Shown here: positions 45,778 through 56,918 of the stretch, in pieces
Position numbering within the stretch: the stretch's first letter is position 1
Layout: every line of letters starts with the position of its first letter
Assembly: GCA_022457155.1 (NCBI GenBank)
Contig: JAJGOT010000746.1
Coordinates: forward strand, 1 to 64,000
Length of the DNA stretch: 64,000 nucleotides
Source: Cladopsammia gracilis
Lineage: Eukaryota > Cnidaria > Anthozoa > Scleractinia > Dendrophylliidae
Direction: 5' to 3'
Notes under the pieces: model-generated
Told to the model about the DNA's origin: nothing
Seen by the model: only the letters and a program-made list of their open reading frames with translations
The model's database searches: none
Translations under genes and position numbers: made by a program

Positions 45778-46430
45778 TGGTCAGAATCCAAATCCGGATT
45801 TTGAATCCAAAAATGGATTTTCTGTTTTTTTTTTGGACGAATCCTAAAAAGGATTACGAATCCATCGAATCCACTCTGAGGAAGGATTCGATGGATTCAA
45901 TCCAAATCCGGATTTTTGGATTTGAAATGCAAGCGTTCCATTGGAAACGGATTTGATAAAAGTACTGGTGGTCAGCGGGGTTTAGCAGTTCATATGGTGC
46001 ACTTCTATTTCTCTTGGTGTGCAAAGCAGTTCTTGGCGCCACTTTTGTCCCAAAGACCAAGAAAGATAGGCATTAGTTTAATTTTCTTTTAAAAAGCCAA
46101 TAGTTTAGAGCAAATAAAAACTTTCCTTCCCCTTGTGGCGTATTTTAACACCAGCAAATATACGAGGTTGCGTACTGGTGACTTTTTTCTTTGTTTTTTA
46201 CCCTTGTTCATGTTATCTTGCACTCTATTACAAATGTTTTTTACCTTTCGTTGCTTTGTTTTATGTCACCCATGAGTTATTCAACAACAGTCTGTGAAAA
46301 ATTCTTCCTGCTCTTAGTATTCTTTATTGCTGTCACATGACACAAATCCTTTTCTGGATTTGGCGTTTCTTTGAAAACCACAAATCCGAAGAATCCTTCC
46401 CTACAAATCCGTTTTTGGATTCGACCAAAG
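45778..46430. mobile_element. MITE rich in AATCCAAATCCGGATT words
   Basis: The left end GGTCAGAATCCAAATCCGGAT and the right end ATCCGTTTTTGGATTCGACC are imperfect inverted repeats. The interior has further self-complementary copies near 45830-45925 and 46345-46400. Non-coding and about 650 bp. Confidence 0.55.
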
Positions 46431-46439
46431 GAACGCACC

Positions 46440-47515
46440 CAGAATCTGCTACATCCTGCATCCTTTGAAAAGAATTCAGAACTGATAAAAGAATGCTAAA
46501 GCAAAACACAGTTTTACAAGATGGAAAGGAATAGGAATTTCCAATGTAAGAACTTATAATTTTCAAATAAAGCGAGAGCATTTGCATTTCCCTAAATTCA
46601 AGAGTTCTAGCTCTCGAGTTCTAGTTCTTGATTTTAAGTGAGTGTATCAGGCATTAGCAAAGAATTAAAGCCATGGAAACTAATTATTCCACAATAGCAA
46701 CCTCTCGCCTCTCGCCTCTTCTGTATTCTTGGAAAAAAGAGCTAAAATTCCCGGAATAATATGCAGCTTGTTTTCGTTATGAGTGTATGTTGAAGTAAAG
46801 AACTTTGGCTAACTTCCAACTACATTAATATTTCGAGCAATTAATATATTTCTTTGTCCGTTGTTCATGTTCAACCACAGAAGTGTTTTGTACATTTGCG
46901 TCCAAATAAGTATCGCTGGCCAATTGATCTGTGGTAACGTTTTGCTTTCCGGACTAGAAAAATATAGACTGATAAAAAAACCGACCATTGTCACATTTCA
47001 TGCAATTGTCCTTTTCTGTCAAAACTTTAAGTCCTTAAAATGCTCATAAATCAAGCTCGGTATTATTAAGTCGTCAACAATCCAATACATCAAATAATTT
47101 GCGTAGGAAAACCAGAAGGCGTAGACGATTTGTCTGTGTTCTTATTTTTGCAAAGGAGCTAACTAAAGACAGTTTTCGTAAGTATGTTTACGTTAACAGA
47201 ACTTTATTAAAATTGCAGTAAGTTGTAGTTTCCACTGCAATGCAGAAATCCGTGAAGGCGAAACCAAAATCAAAAGCGCACCGACAAACCTTGAAACTGT
47301 TTGTCAATTGAGCACGCCGTTCACCCACTAATCAATGCTTTTGCTGCCATCTAACAGTTTGAGTACCCTCAACATCGAGCAGGGCACGGACAGGCAAATT
47401 TTTTATAATGAATTGTGACCGGGAATATAGCTTAGCTTTCTCTGTTGATGACATTAATTGATAGAATTTTGATCACAGCTAAGTGGTTGTGTTCCATTGA
47501 GTTCCATTTAGTATC
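46440..47515. repeat. ~1.1-kb dispersed repeat, copy A
   Basis: Collinear with copy B at 48155-49255 over its whole length, from an AATCTGCTACATCCTGCATC block to a TGGTTGTGTTCCATTGAGTT block. By eye similarity is high, with scattered indels. The shared plus-strand frame (46861-47049 and 48581-48769) is conserved only as far as the DNA is, and has no family signature. Confidence 0.75.
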
Positions 47516-48129
47516 TAGCTAGGTTTGTTTTCTTCGCCTTCTTAAATTAACAAAACAACGTTTTCAACCGGGCTAGGCTACAAGCCAAGCGCTGTTGTAT
47601 AAAGTGGAATTTTTTGAAGGGATAGATTTTGAAGATAAGCAATTAATGATCCTAGGAAATTATGATATGATTCTAGAAAGTTCAAGAAAGTTCTGCTTAT
47701 CGACTTATCTCAAATTTAATTGCCGATTCTTCTCTATGCCTGTGTTTTCAGGTTAATAGCAGTCGTCACTGCCTGTTTTAAATTGTACAGTACAAAGAAG
47801 GTGTTCCCATGGAAAGGATTTGAATGATCAACGATACGCGTTTGAACCGGCGAGTTTGAAAAAAGAACGTATGTTTTGAAATAAGAAATAAGAAATAAGA
47901 ATAAAGCAATTGTGAAGACAGAAAGGGACATGATAATGGTAACAAAAAGAAATTGGAACTGAGCGGTTCTGTCATTAGTTAATAAGGATCAGTTCTTTTA
48001 AACTTGATTACCAATACTGAACTGTTTTATCAATAGTAGCTGGTGACAAGTTTCCTTATTTTTGTTGCTAACCATTGTAACACACTTTAATTGAAGGTCT
48101 GAACGGTGTGAACTCAACTAAAACGTTAT
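47516..48129. other. Spacer between the two ~1.1-kb copies
   Basis: AT-rich, no gene recognised. Confidence 0.45.
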
Positions 48130-49255
48130 CATAAAATTTCCTGTTTCGAGAAACATAATCTGCTACATCCTGCATCCATTGAAAAGTAATCACAACCGAT
48201 GAAAGAATGCCAAAGCTATTAACATAGTTTTACAAGATGGAAATGAATAGGAGTTTCCTATGTAAGAACTTATAATTTTCAACTAAAGCGAGAGCATTTG
48301 CATTTCCCTTAATTCAAGTTCTAGCTCTCGAGTTCTAAGTTCTCGATTTTAAGTGAGTGTATATCAGGTCTCAGCAAAGCATTAATTCAATGGAAACTAG
48401 CTATTAGACAATAGTAACCCTCGCCATTGTTTTTCTTTTGTTACGTATTCTTGGAGAAAAAGAGCTAAAATTCCCGGAATAATATGCAACTTGTTTTTGT
48501 TATGAGCCTATGTTGAAGGAAAAAACTTTGGCTAACATCCAACTACATTAGTATTTCGAGCACTTATATTTGCTTGTCCGTTGTTCATGTTCAACCAGAG
48601 AAGTTTTTTGTACCTTCGCGTCGAAATAAGTATCACTGGCCAATTGATGTGTGATAGCGTTTTGCTTTCCGGCCTAGAAAAATATAGACTGATAAAAAAG
48701 CCGACCATTGTCACATTTCATGCAATTGTCCTATTCTTTCAAAACTTTAAGTCCTTAAAATGCTCATAAATCAAGCTCGGCATTATTAAGTCGTCAACAA
48801 TCCAAGACATCAAATAATTTGCGTGGGAAAACCAGAAGGCGTAGACGATTTGTCTGTGCTCTTATTTTTGCAAAGGAGCTAACTAAAGACAGTTTTCGTA
48901 AGTATGTTTACGTTAACATAACTTTATTCAAATTTGCAATTTGAATTGCAGTAAGTTGTAGTTCCCACCGCAATCCAGAAATCCGCGAAGGCAAAACCGA
49001 AATCAACCTCGCACCGACAAACCTTGAATCTTGTTTGTCAATTGAGCACGTCGTGCATCCACTAATCAATGCTTTTGCTGCCATCTAACAGTTTTCGTTC
49101 CCTCAACATCGAGCAGAGCACGGACAGGGATATTTATTTATAAAGAATTGTGGCCGGGACTATAGCTTAGCTTTCTCTGTTGATGACATTAATTGACACA
49201 ATTTTGACCGCAGCTGAGTGGTTGTGTTCCATTGAGTTCCATTCAGTATAATTAA
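48130..49255. repeat. ~1.1-kb dispersed repeat, copy B
   Basis: Direct repeat of copy A about 1.72 kb upstream. Its left end extends about 25 bases further (CATAAAATTTCCTGTTTCGA), as does the partial copy at 41226, so that block belongs to the unit and copy A is truncated there by the adjacent MITE. Confidence 0.75.
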
Positions 49256-49901
49256 CCACTGACTCAACAAGAGTGTTGAGCGTACAGCTGACGTGACATT
49301 CGGCTGTGTAGCCGCGCGAAAAACGTTCGTTCGGACAGACATGACAGACGCCGCCCGTGAAACATTCCGCTGGCCATGACCATGAAAAATGACGGCATGG
49401 GTTCTATGAGTATGGCGCGCCGCGCGGGCTTTCGGCCCGCAGAGCTCCGCTATTAAATCCAAGCGACTTTCAGAGGAGAATTTTCTCTCAAAGTGCTACT
49501 TCGAAAGGATAACAAAGACGGTCGTGTGGTTAATAGATCCATGCACTACAATGGGAAATCCCAATTGTCTCATTCATCTGGACTTTTCATTACAACAGAA
49601 GGCCGCAATTACATTTTGAGTCGATACGATCGAAACGATTTTGCTAAATAATTCACTTTGCAGAAGCGATGAACCAAGATTATAGACTAGACAACTTTTA
49701 AGAAAAGGCTGCTTTTAAAACTTCTAGCGGCAAACTGGAGGAAAAGTTAGTAAACAGACTTTTCTAAGTGAAGATTATGCGCTGAACACGAAAATCTTGT
49801 TTATGAAGCTTGATTTTGAGTATTATTAGCGGCGCACTCGCCGAGCCGAAGGCTCGGCTGCGCAGCCCCATACTCATAGAACCGTCCCGTCATTTTTCAT
49901 G

Positions 49902-50249
49902 GGTCGTGACTAGAATGGATACTCCAAAATCAGGTTGGATCACCTTGGACACTTATTGAGAATTATATAACGTAATGTCGACACTTACAATTTATTTTCA
50001 ATAAATTTTTAAGTGTAAAAAAGAAAATCTAAAATCCCCACTCAGGATTGAACCTGCGACCTCAGCTAGGCTTAGGCTTACATAGCCTACCGTACCACTA
50101 TACCACCTAGCTTCTCGGGTTGCTTAGTTCTAAATTTAACTATATAAACTGCTGCCCCTAACCTCAACTGAAAGCTAACCAGTTACTCCGTTATATAAGT
50201 CTCAATAAGGTGTCCACCTGATTTTGGAGTATCCATTCTAGTCACCACC
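49902..50249. mobile_element. MITE with 10-bp target duplication and tRNA-like cargo
   Basis: Ends GGTCGTGACTAGAATGGATA and the inverted GAGTATCCATTCTAGTCACC continue inward for about 60 bp. ATTTTTCATG flanks both sides exactly (49892-49901 and 50250-50259). The 9-10 bp duplication fits a Mutator-like transposase. Total 348 bp. A tRNA-like sequence lies between the inverted repeats. Confidence 0.8.
50036..50112 (-). tRNA. Degenerate tRNA-like sequence (pseudogene or SINE head)
   Basis: On the minus strand, TGGTATAGTGGTA resembles an A box and GGTTCAATCC resembles a B box, spaced as in a tRNA. The T loop lacks one base (B box 10 rather than 11), and the acceptor halves do not pair. A cytosine/adenine-rich middle replaces a clear anticodon stem. 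It is therefore a tRNA pseudogene or tRNA-derived SINE fragment, not a working tRNA. Confidence 0.5.
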
Positions 50250-50399
50250 ATTTTTCATGGTCATGGCTAGCGGAATGTTTCGCGGGCGCGTCGGTCCGTG
50301 TACACGTCTGTCCACCCGTTACGTCATCGTCGATGATGACGTATATGAAGAGAGAGGAACTGGGAACGAGGCTTTGTTTTTCGCGCGCTTCCCCGCGGC

Positions 50400-50663
50400 T
50401 ACAAAAAGGGCAGTTCGCAAAAGCTTGCCTCCGCGCCAAAACCAACACAACCTGTACTCGTCAATGGAAAAATCACGGAGAAAGACAAACAAGATAAGCC
50501 AACTCCTGAAGGAAAGAAAACGGACCCTAAAACTCGTGAACGTTCTGAATATGACGGCGAACAACCTTTGCCGAAGAGGAAAAACACTGGATATCGGACA
50601 AACAAACATAAACAGAAAAGCAAGTTTCTGTCTCAATGCGATTTGCAAAAATTGCTTAGTTAA
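50400..50663 (+). pseudogene. L1/Tx1 ORF1 C-terminal remnant
   Basis: A frame open to a stop at 50661-50663 reads SQKLASAPKPTQPVLVNGK, DKPTPEGKKTDPKTRERSEY, LPKRKNTGY and FLSQCDLQKLL. It is basic and Pro/Lys-rich, as expected for the tail of a LINE nucleic acid-binding ORF1. It lies directly upstream of an L1/Tx1 endonuclease, which supports the call; there is no zinc knuckle or RRM in this part. Confidence 0.5.
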
Positions 50664-50715
50664 GCCTAAGTAATTTTACCAGAAGAATTTTCTCCAAGTT
50701 TTTACATTCAGAGCT

Positions 50716-51498
50716 AAATGTACATCTTTGAATATCCGTGGTTTTGGCAATGAAGCCAAACAACGCTCTGTTTTTGATTTTGCGAAAAATTGCCGTTCTG
50801 ATTTTACTTGTTTACAAGAAACTTTAGCGACAAGTCAAAATGCGATAAATTCTCTGACAGCTAAATGGCGCGGTAAAAATTTCTGGTCGCCCGCTCTTGG
50901 TAAACAAGGCGGCGTTGCCATTCTTGTAGCTGAAAATACTGATTTCAAATGTTTACAATGGAAAAAAAGATTCTTCTGGTAGAATTGTTAGTGTTTTAAC
51001 TGAACTCGACGACACCAAAATTAATTTGCTTACTACTTATGCACCCACGAATCCAAGTGAACGTAAATGCTTTTATGATACAATTCATGAATATTTTTTT
51101 CAGAACTCCTTAAAAATTATTGCTGGCGATTTTAACTGCATTGAAAATGTTTCTGATAAGTTTGGAGGAAATATTACAATTTCCACGGATTTGAAAGATC
51201 TGCAAAAGTGTTCATCGTTTATTGATATCTGGCGCAAAAAAAAAAAACACGGCCGACTGAAAAATACAAAGCACATGGTTTAACGCGGATAAAACTATCG
51301 GTACACATTGGGATAATTTTTTTATTGCTCAGGACTTGTATGATTCCTTTCTAAAATGTGAAATTTTGCCTTGTGTTTTTTCCGATCATGATTCTGTTGA
51401 TTTATTCGTAATTTGCATAATGCATTTTCCCGTGGACCAGGACTTTGGAGGCTAAATTTAGAATTTAATATTTACGATACGATCTCGGAAATTATTAA
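50716..51498 (+). pseudogene. L1/Tx1 ORF2, apurinic endonuclease domain, interrupted
   Basis: Reads LNIRGFGNEAKQRSVFDFAK (N of the metal site), FTCLQETL with the catalytic Glu, FWSPALGKQGGVAIL, then after a one-base slip in the A7 run at about 50960 GRIVSVL, TTYAPTNPSERKCFYD and KIIAGDFNCIEN (Asp/Asn pair). A second slip in the A12 run at about 51240 precedes CEILPCVFSDHDSVDL, the SDH end of the domain. All main catalytic motifs are visible but split over three frames. The frame then meets the TTAA-flanked element at 51499, so reverse transcriptase is absent here. Confidence 0.8.
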
Positions 51499-52914
51499 GA
51501 GTAGTTCTCTGAGAAAGTGGTGCAAAGTTGGAAATGAAAATTTTTAACCCCCCTTCATTTTTTGTGTGGAGGTAGGTTACCCTGGGGGAATGAACAAAAA
51601 CAACCATATTAGGGTAAGCCAATGTATCGTTGCCGTGGTAACCGCGATTGATCATGCCAGCCTCAGGCCCATGTTTTGATCAAAAATTTCACTCTCAAAT
51701 AGGACATTTTTTGGAGTCTCGTTCTCGGGTGCGTGGAAACTAATTCAAATGAAATTCCATCAGAGAGTAGAGCCATCCTACTAGTTTATAAAAGTTGCTG
51801 TTAACATATTTTGTTTTATATTAAGAAGGAGAAAATGGTCGCTCTACAACGTTACATGTCAGCCATTTTGACAAACAACAAAATCAAGGACAACTATTTT
51901 CGCAAGTTCTCTCAAAGTGCTCTTTTCCCAGAGACCAAATTAGCAGCAGAGCTTACAAACATGTTGAAGTTTCTAAATATCATAAAATCTTTTTGGGGAA
52001 AACTATTCTATGGCCATGGGAGTTTAACACATTTGAGGCAAATTTGACAAAACTACAAAATTGGCCATTTTGAAGCTTAATTATTCAGCGAATTATTTCG
52101 CCCAAAAAGACTTTAGAGAGACCGTTCAAGCGCCAAAAGTATTTATTACTATCTTGTCTGCTAAGTATGTTTGATAAATGAGGTTTCGGACACTAAATTT
52201 ATTGAATTTTAAATCGATAAAAGCCTACCTTGTAAGGTTTGTAATTTCTACAGCGTGCTTTTATCGCGCAAGTCCCTCGGTCGGTGGCTCCGTTTTCCTG
52301 GCCAAATCTAGCACAGACTCTAGCAGACAGGTCACAACCTTTTCCCTCATCGAACATCCACTTCAGAGACAGACGATGGATCGTTAGTCCTCATATAATC
52401 TGATATATAATGGAAGAAGAATTCACTCTGTCAAAACACAGTCGCGCTTTTCGTGGTTTCTGCCATCCATGGAATAAAATTAATCAGTTCAATCCATCCA
52501 GAGAGTAAAATAAATGCATCACTAACACTGCACTAAGCAAATACTAGTCTGTAACCAATCCAGAATAAAATAATCGGCTTAAATCGACTCGTGGATCGAC
52601 TTAGTTGAGAAGCCAGGAAGTTGTTGTCGAGTAAATGTGCAGACCGGAAATACAAGGAGCAATTTATTACTGCTGACCGGATGTAACGCAACCTTAAAAT
52701 GTCGACTTTCGATCTGGCAGTACACCCGTTCCCCGGACGGGGGACTCCCACGTAAAAATGATGGGGTTGCTTTTGGGAAATTGCGGCGTACTAAGGATGG
52801 AGACTGTTTCAAACACATGCCAAATGGGCTGAGCGCTGAAATCCAGTGCAAGAAAAGTCCGGTTCACAGAGCAACAGAAAACGTTTCTGGATTAGAAATA
52901 CAACATCGGTGAAC

Positions 52915-53345
52915 AGACTGGGAAGAAAAGCAACGGCGAGGAAGTAGCCAGAAAGATAAGGCGAGCACGTGGACAAGATGGCAAACGATTATTTGCCGTT
53001 GAGGAATTCTTAACGCTACAGCAAATATTCTCATACTTTTCACGTATGGCTGCCAATTGCAAGCGAAAGGATATCTCAGCTCTAGGCAGAGCTAGAGACA
53101 GAGGAAAGATGAATAATGCTCCAAGAAGCAACAGCTGAAATCACAGCTAGACAAGCCACAATGCCGGAAATGGAAGGAGCTGTTACACGTACAAGAGGAT
53201 AACTTTGTGCCGCATGAACAGAGACGAGCTATAGACCAAGCTAACGTTGGCAAACCTGAAAGGCATATGTCTTAAGTACGGCATTCAGGGCGTGTCAGGA
53301 AGAAAGAAGGCGACATACGTCAATGCCCTGTTCAGTCTTTTCAAA
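52915..53345 (+). pseudogene. Captured or element gene fragment with SAP-like segment
   Basis: In the loop of the palindromic element, a frame at about 52923-53139 reads KKSNGEEVARKIRRARGQDG, LFAVEEFLTLQQIFSYFSRM and AANCKRKDIS before a TGA. After a frame change, TLANLKGICLKYGIQGVSGR and KKATYVNALF follow (about 53240-53345); the helix-turn-helix style with GI.GV.G.K resembles a SAP-type DNA-binding motif. Both parts have the look of coding sequence decayed by stops. I recognise the general type from transposon-associated proteins in cnidarians but cannot name it. Confidence 0.4.
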
Positions 53346-54253
53346 CCCCTGCAACTCCCATAAAGGCCTGCATCAGTATATGTTTTCCTTATCGTTCACA
53401 GAAGGCGCCTTTCAATAACGTGGATTCGGCTCGGGGTGGGTACTAAAATAACGGGGGTACTCGTCGTACCTGTTAGGTGTCAAAATTTGTAGATTGGTAC
53501 CGCTTAGAATGTTAAAATCTAAAATGACCTCTGTTAGAATTATCGTGTTACCTTTTAGTTTATTGAGCCGAAATATATGGCAGAATGTGAGATGTGTTGT
53601 TTTAGAATTTGTACGTCTTAGGGGTAACAAATATGTGAGCCACACCCATCAAACAAGATTCTGGCACATTTTAGGGTATTTTTCGAAAATTTCCGACAAG
53701 CACCCCCCTCATTTTTATATGGGAGTTCCCCCGCCCGGGGTATTCGGTTTTTGGTATGACTGCATTTCAGTAAATAGACCGAGATAATTCAAACCCCAGT
53801 CCTCGAGTCCTTGACGAAACTGTAGTTTTGGAAATGCGTACTTTTCAATTATAGCTATCGAAAGCTCTCGTCTCGTAAAAGCCTGTAGAGTATTTGATGT
53901 TAACGGAAAACTAAATACGTTTGTAAGCCCGTGACCTTCCGAAAAAAATAACTTTACCCTAGTCTTGTAAAGCCAGTGTTTATAACACTACTGTCAGACC
54001 GTGATTGAGTAGTATTATTTACATGATTACACGGTAACATTGTAACATGATTAGCCTATAACAAAATACAGATCAATAAATGAGCAACATAATTGTTAGA
54101 CTGCACCGTACCAATTTTTTTTTTGCCTGTTATATTCGGCGTATATAGGCCGATTTCTTTTCAAAGCTTTCATTCTCAGAGTCATGCACTTTTTTCTCTA
54201 CCCTCAAATCAGGGAATACCAGATTCATAAATATCAATACCAGAGATCTTAAC
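53346..54253. other. Remainder of the loop of the palindromic element
   Basis: AT-rich and without domain signatures. The frame at 53494-53787 has no family features. Confidence 0.45.
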
Positions 54254-55470
54254 GCCAGATCGAAAGTCGACATTTAAAGGTTGCGTTACATCCGGTCAGC
54301 AGTAATAAATTGCTCTTTGTATTTCCGGTCTGCACGTTTACTCGACAACAACTTCCTGGCCGGCTCTCAACTAAAGTCGATCCCCAAGTCGATTTAAGCC
54401 GATTATTTTTTTCAGGATTGGTTACAGACTAGTATTTGCTTAGTGCAGTGTTAGTGATGCATTTATTTTACTCTCTGGATGGATTGAACTGATTAATTTT
54501 ATTCCATGGATGGCAGAAACCACGAAAAGCGCGACTGTGTTTTGACAGAGTGAATTCTTCTTCCATTATATATCAGATTATATGAGGACTAACGATCCAT
54601 CGTCTGTCTCTGAAGTGGATGTTCGATGGGGGAAACGGTTGTGACCTAACCGGCTAGAGTCTGTGGTAGATTTAGCCAACGAAACGGAGCGACCGACCGA
54701 GGGACTTGCGCGATAAAAGAACGCTGTAGAAATTACCAAACCATACAAGGTAGGATTTTATCAATTTAAAAGTCAATAAATTTAGTGGCCGAAACCTCAT
54801 TTGTCAAACATAGTTAGCAGACAAGATAGTAATAAATGCTTTTGGCGCTTAAACGGTCTCTCTAAAGTCTTTTTGGGCGAAATAATTCGCTGAATAATTA
54901 AGCTTCAAAATGGCCAATTTTGTAGTTTTGTCAAATTAGCCTCAAATGTGTTCAACTCCCGTGGCCATAGAATAGTTTTCTCCAAAAAATATTTTATGAT
55001 ATTTAGAAACTTTAACATGTTTGTAAACTCTGCTGCTAATAAAGAGTACTTTGAGAGAAATTGCGAAAATAGTTGTCCTTGATTTCGTCGTTTGTCAAAA
55101 TGGCTGACATGTAACATAATAGAGCGAACATTTTCTCCTTCTTTAGGTAAAACAAAATTTGTTAACAGCAACTTTTATAAACTAGTAGGATGGCTCTACT
55201 CTCTGATGGAATTTCATTTGAATTACTTTCCATCTACCCGAGAACGAGACTCCAAAAAATGTCCTACTTGAGAGTGAAATTTTTGATCAAAGCATGGGTC
55301 TGAGGCTGGCATGATCAATCGCGGTTACCACAGCAACGATACAACGGCTGACCCTAATATGGTTGTTTTTGTTCATCCCCCCAGGTAACCTACCTCCACA
55401 CAAAAAATGAAGGGGGGTTAAAAATTTTCACTTCCAACTTTGCACCACTTTCTCAGAGAACTACTCTTAA

Positions 55471-55685
55471 GAAACCGGTATTGTACCGGAAAGCATTTTA
55501 CTCGGACATATGCCAAACCTGATTTAATTGATTTAGTTTTTTACGATTTTGTTTAATCAAAGGAGGACTTCTTTGTTAAAGCCTCTTACCCCCGATTGCC
55601 ATTTAAATAGCAATAAGTCCCTAACTATGTAAAATTGTTGGAAAATAAACATCACATTAATACTTGCTGTCAGACAACAGCACAT
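55471..55685. other. No gene recognised
   Basis: Sequence after the TTAA insertion. I could not recognise resumed LINE ORF2 in any frame. Confidence 0.4.
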
Positions 55686-56201
55686 GTATAATGGGCTTTC
55701 TAGATATTGTAGAAATTCTTGAGAACAGTGGCGAAGAACATCTTCCGCGGCTTCAAAGTCAACGGCCAGATATTGCTTAATAGTAAATTACACTAGCAGA
55801 CCGCTGATACATTATTTCGCTTTATACGGGCGCGCTTGAATTTTCTAAGGCAAGCATTCAACAAATTAAAAAATCCAATAATCAAAAGATGGAAATAAAC
55901 TGAACTATCTCCATAACATCACGATAAGATGGTTTTATACCACGCGGTGGTCAAACGTAAAACGTCAACGCTACTTGCTCTTTGCATTGTTTTGCCGAAT
56001 CAAGAACCTAAGGGTACTAAGAAAACATTGGAGAAATGCAGCGACAAACCGAAATACAAGTCGAAAAATCTAGTAAGCGGTCTGCAAGTGCAATGTACTG
56101 TAACGCAGTCGTTGACGCCGTTGACAGGAGTTTGAAGCCGCAGAAGATGTTCTTCGCCACTGTTCTGAAGGATTTCTACATTATCTAGAAAGCCCATTCT
56201 A
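55686..56201. repeat. Inverted repeat pair (arms of about 75 bp)
   Basis: A block at 55686-55765 with GGGCTTTCTAGATATTGTAG and GGCGAAGAACATCTTC recurs as its complement at about 56120-56201. The 350-bp centre is AT-rich. Probably a foldback element. Confidence 0.65.
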
Positions 56202-56912
56202 AGGTACGAATAAAACTGCACTGACAGCTGTTCTTCTGTTAAAAAGTAATTTCGGATCCCAAAATATTCTGATCTGTTTTGATAGCACTTGACCTTTGAC
56301 AAACTTCAGCTGGGTCGTGAACACTATTTCGAGTTGGTAATTTTCAACAAAACAGCACAAAATGTTCAATTGCTGCTCACAAACGATAGCAAGTTCCTGA
56401 AAATAGTCTTGTAAACATGTGCTGTTCAAGAATGTTCTTGTGTTTTGTTTACCTAAGCTTTTAGCATCGGACTGCCGTGTCAGTAGAGGTCAATTACTAC
56501 TTGTATTTCGCGGTGTTGCCCATGGTTTTGAAAACATATTTTGAAAGATAAAACAATGCTTTTTAACGTAGTGTAAGACTCTGTACTGTAGGCCACGTAT
56601 CAGTCGATGTGAATATTGTGAATATTGCATTGGATGAAATCCCGTAAAATAATATCAATAGTCCAGTTTCGAATTCGCTATAGTCGCTGAACGAAAGCAC
56701 TGAAGACGCATTTTTACAGGGTTAGCCTCAATCTGAAGTGATAAATTCACAAATTCAGGCGAGAGGATGACCCGTTAAGAGCTCTGTCTATTGTTTAATT
56801 TTCAAATTTCACGCACCTTCTGCCGGTATTTGTGAATATTTTACATCAGGTCGAGTCTAACCCTATGTCAATGTGTCATTGGTGTTTGAACTCAGCGGTA
56901 ATTTTAAATACG
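56202..56912. other. No gene recognised
   Basis: AT-rich spacer up to the target duplication of the Polinton. No family signature. Confidence 0.45.
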
Positions 56913-56918
56913 AAAATG

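Larger units (their letters stand above)
49290..50330. repeat. Interrupted inverted repeat with GC-rich hairpins
   Basis: The left arm (about 49290-49455) holds GTGAAACATTCCGCT, GCCATGACCATGAAAAATGA and GGTTCTATGAGTATGG. The complement appears in two pieces, 49826-49901 and 50260-50330, because a MITE at 49902-50249 was inserted in the right arm. Each arm also carries a GCCGAAGGC-type hairpin. Probably the outer repeat of an older element. Confidence 0.65.
51499..55466. mobile_element. 3.97-kb palindromic DNA element inserted at TTAA
   Basis: The ends GAGTAGTTCTCTGAGAAAGT and its inverted partner are flanked by TTAA (51495-51498 and 55467-55470). Inverted arms of about 1.2 kb (51499-52718 and 54254-55466) match along their whole length with few differences. 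The central loop of about 1.5 kb is unique. TTAA duplication suggests piggyBac or Kolobok mobilisation; no transposase motif is visible. It interrupts the L1/Tx1 ORF2. Confidence 0.85.

Noticed and set aside
46861..48769. Repeated 62-codon frame in both ~1.1-kb copies
   Set aside because: Conserved only as far as the surrounding DNA repeat; no coding bias or domain.
55471..55620. Resumption of the L1/Tx1 ORF2 after the TTAA element
   Set aside because: Expected if the insertion were simple, but I could not recognise any ORF2 motif in the three frames.
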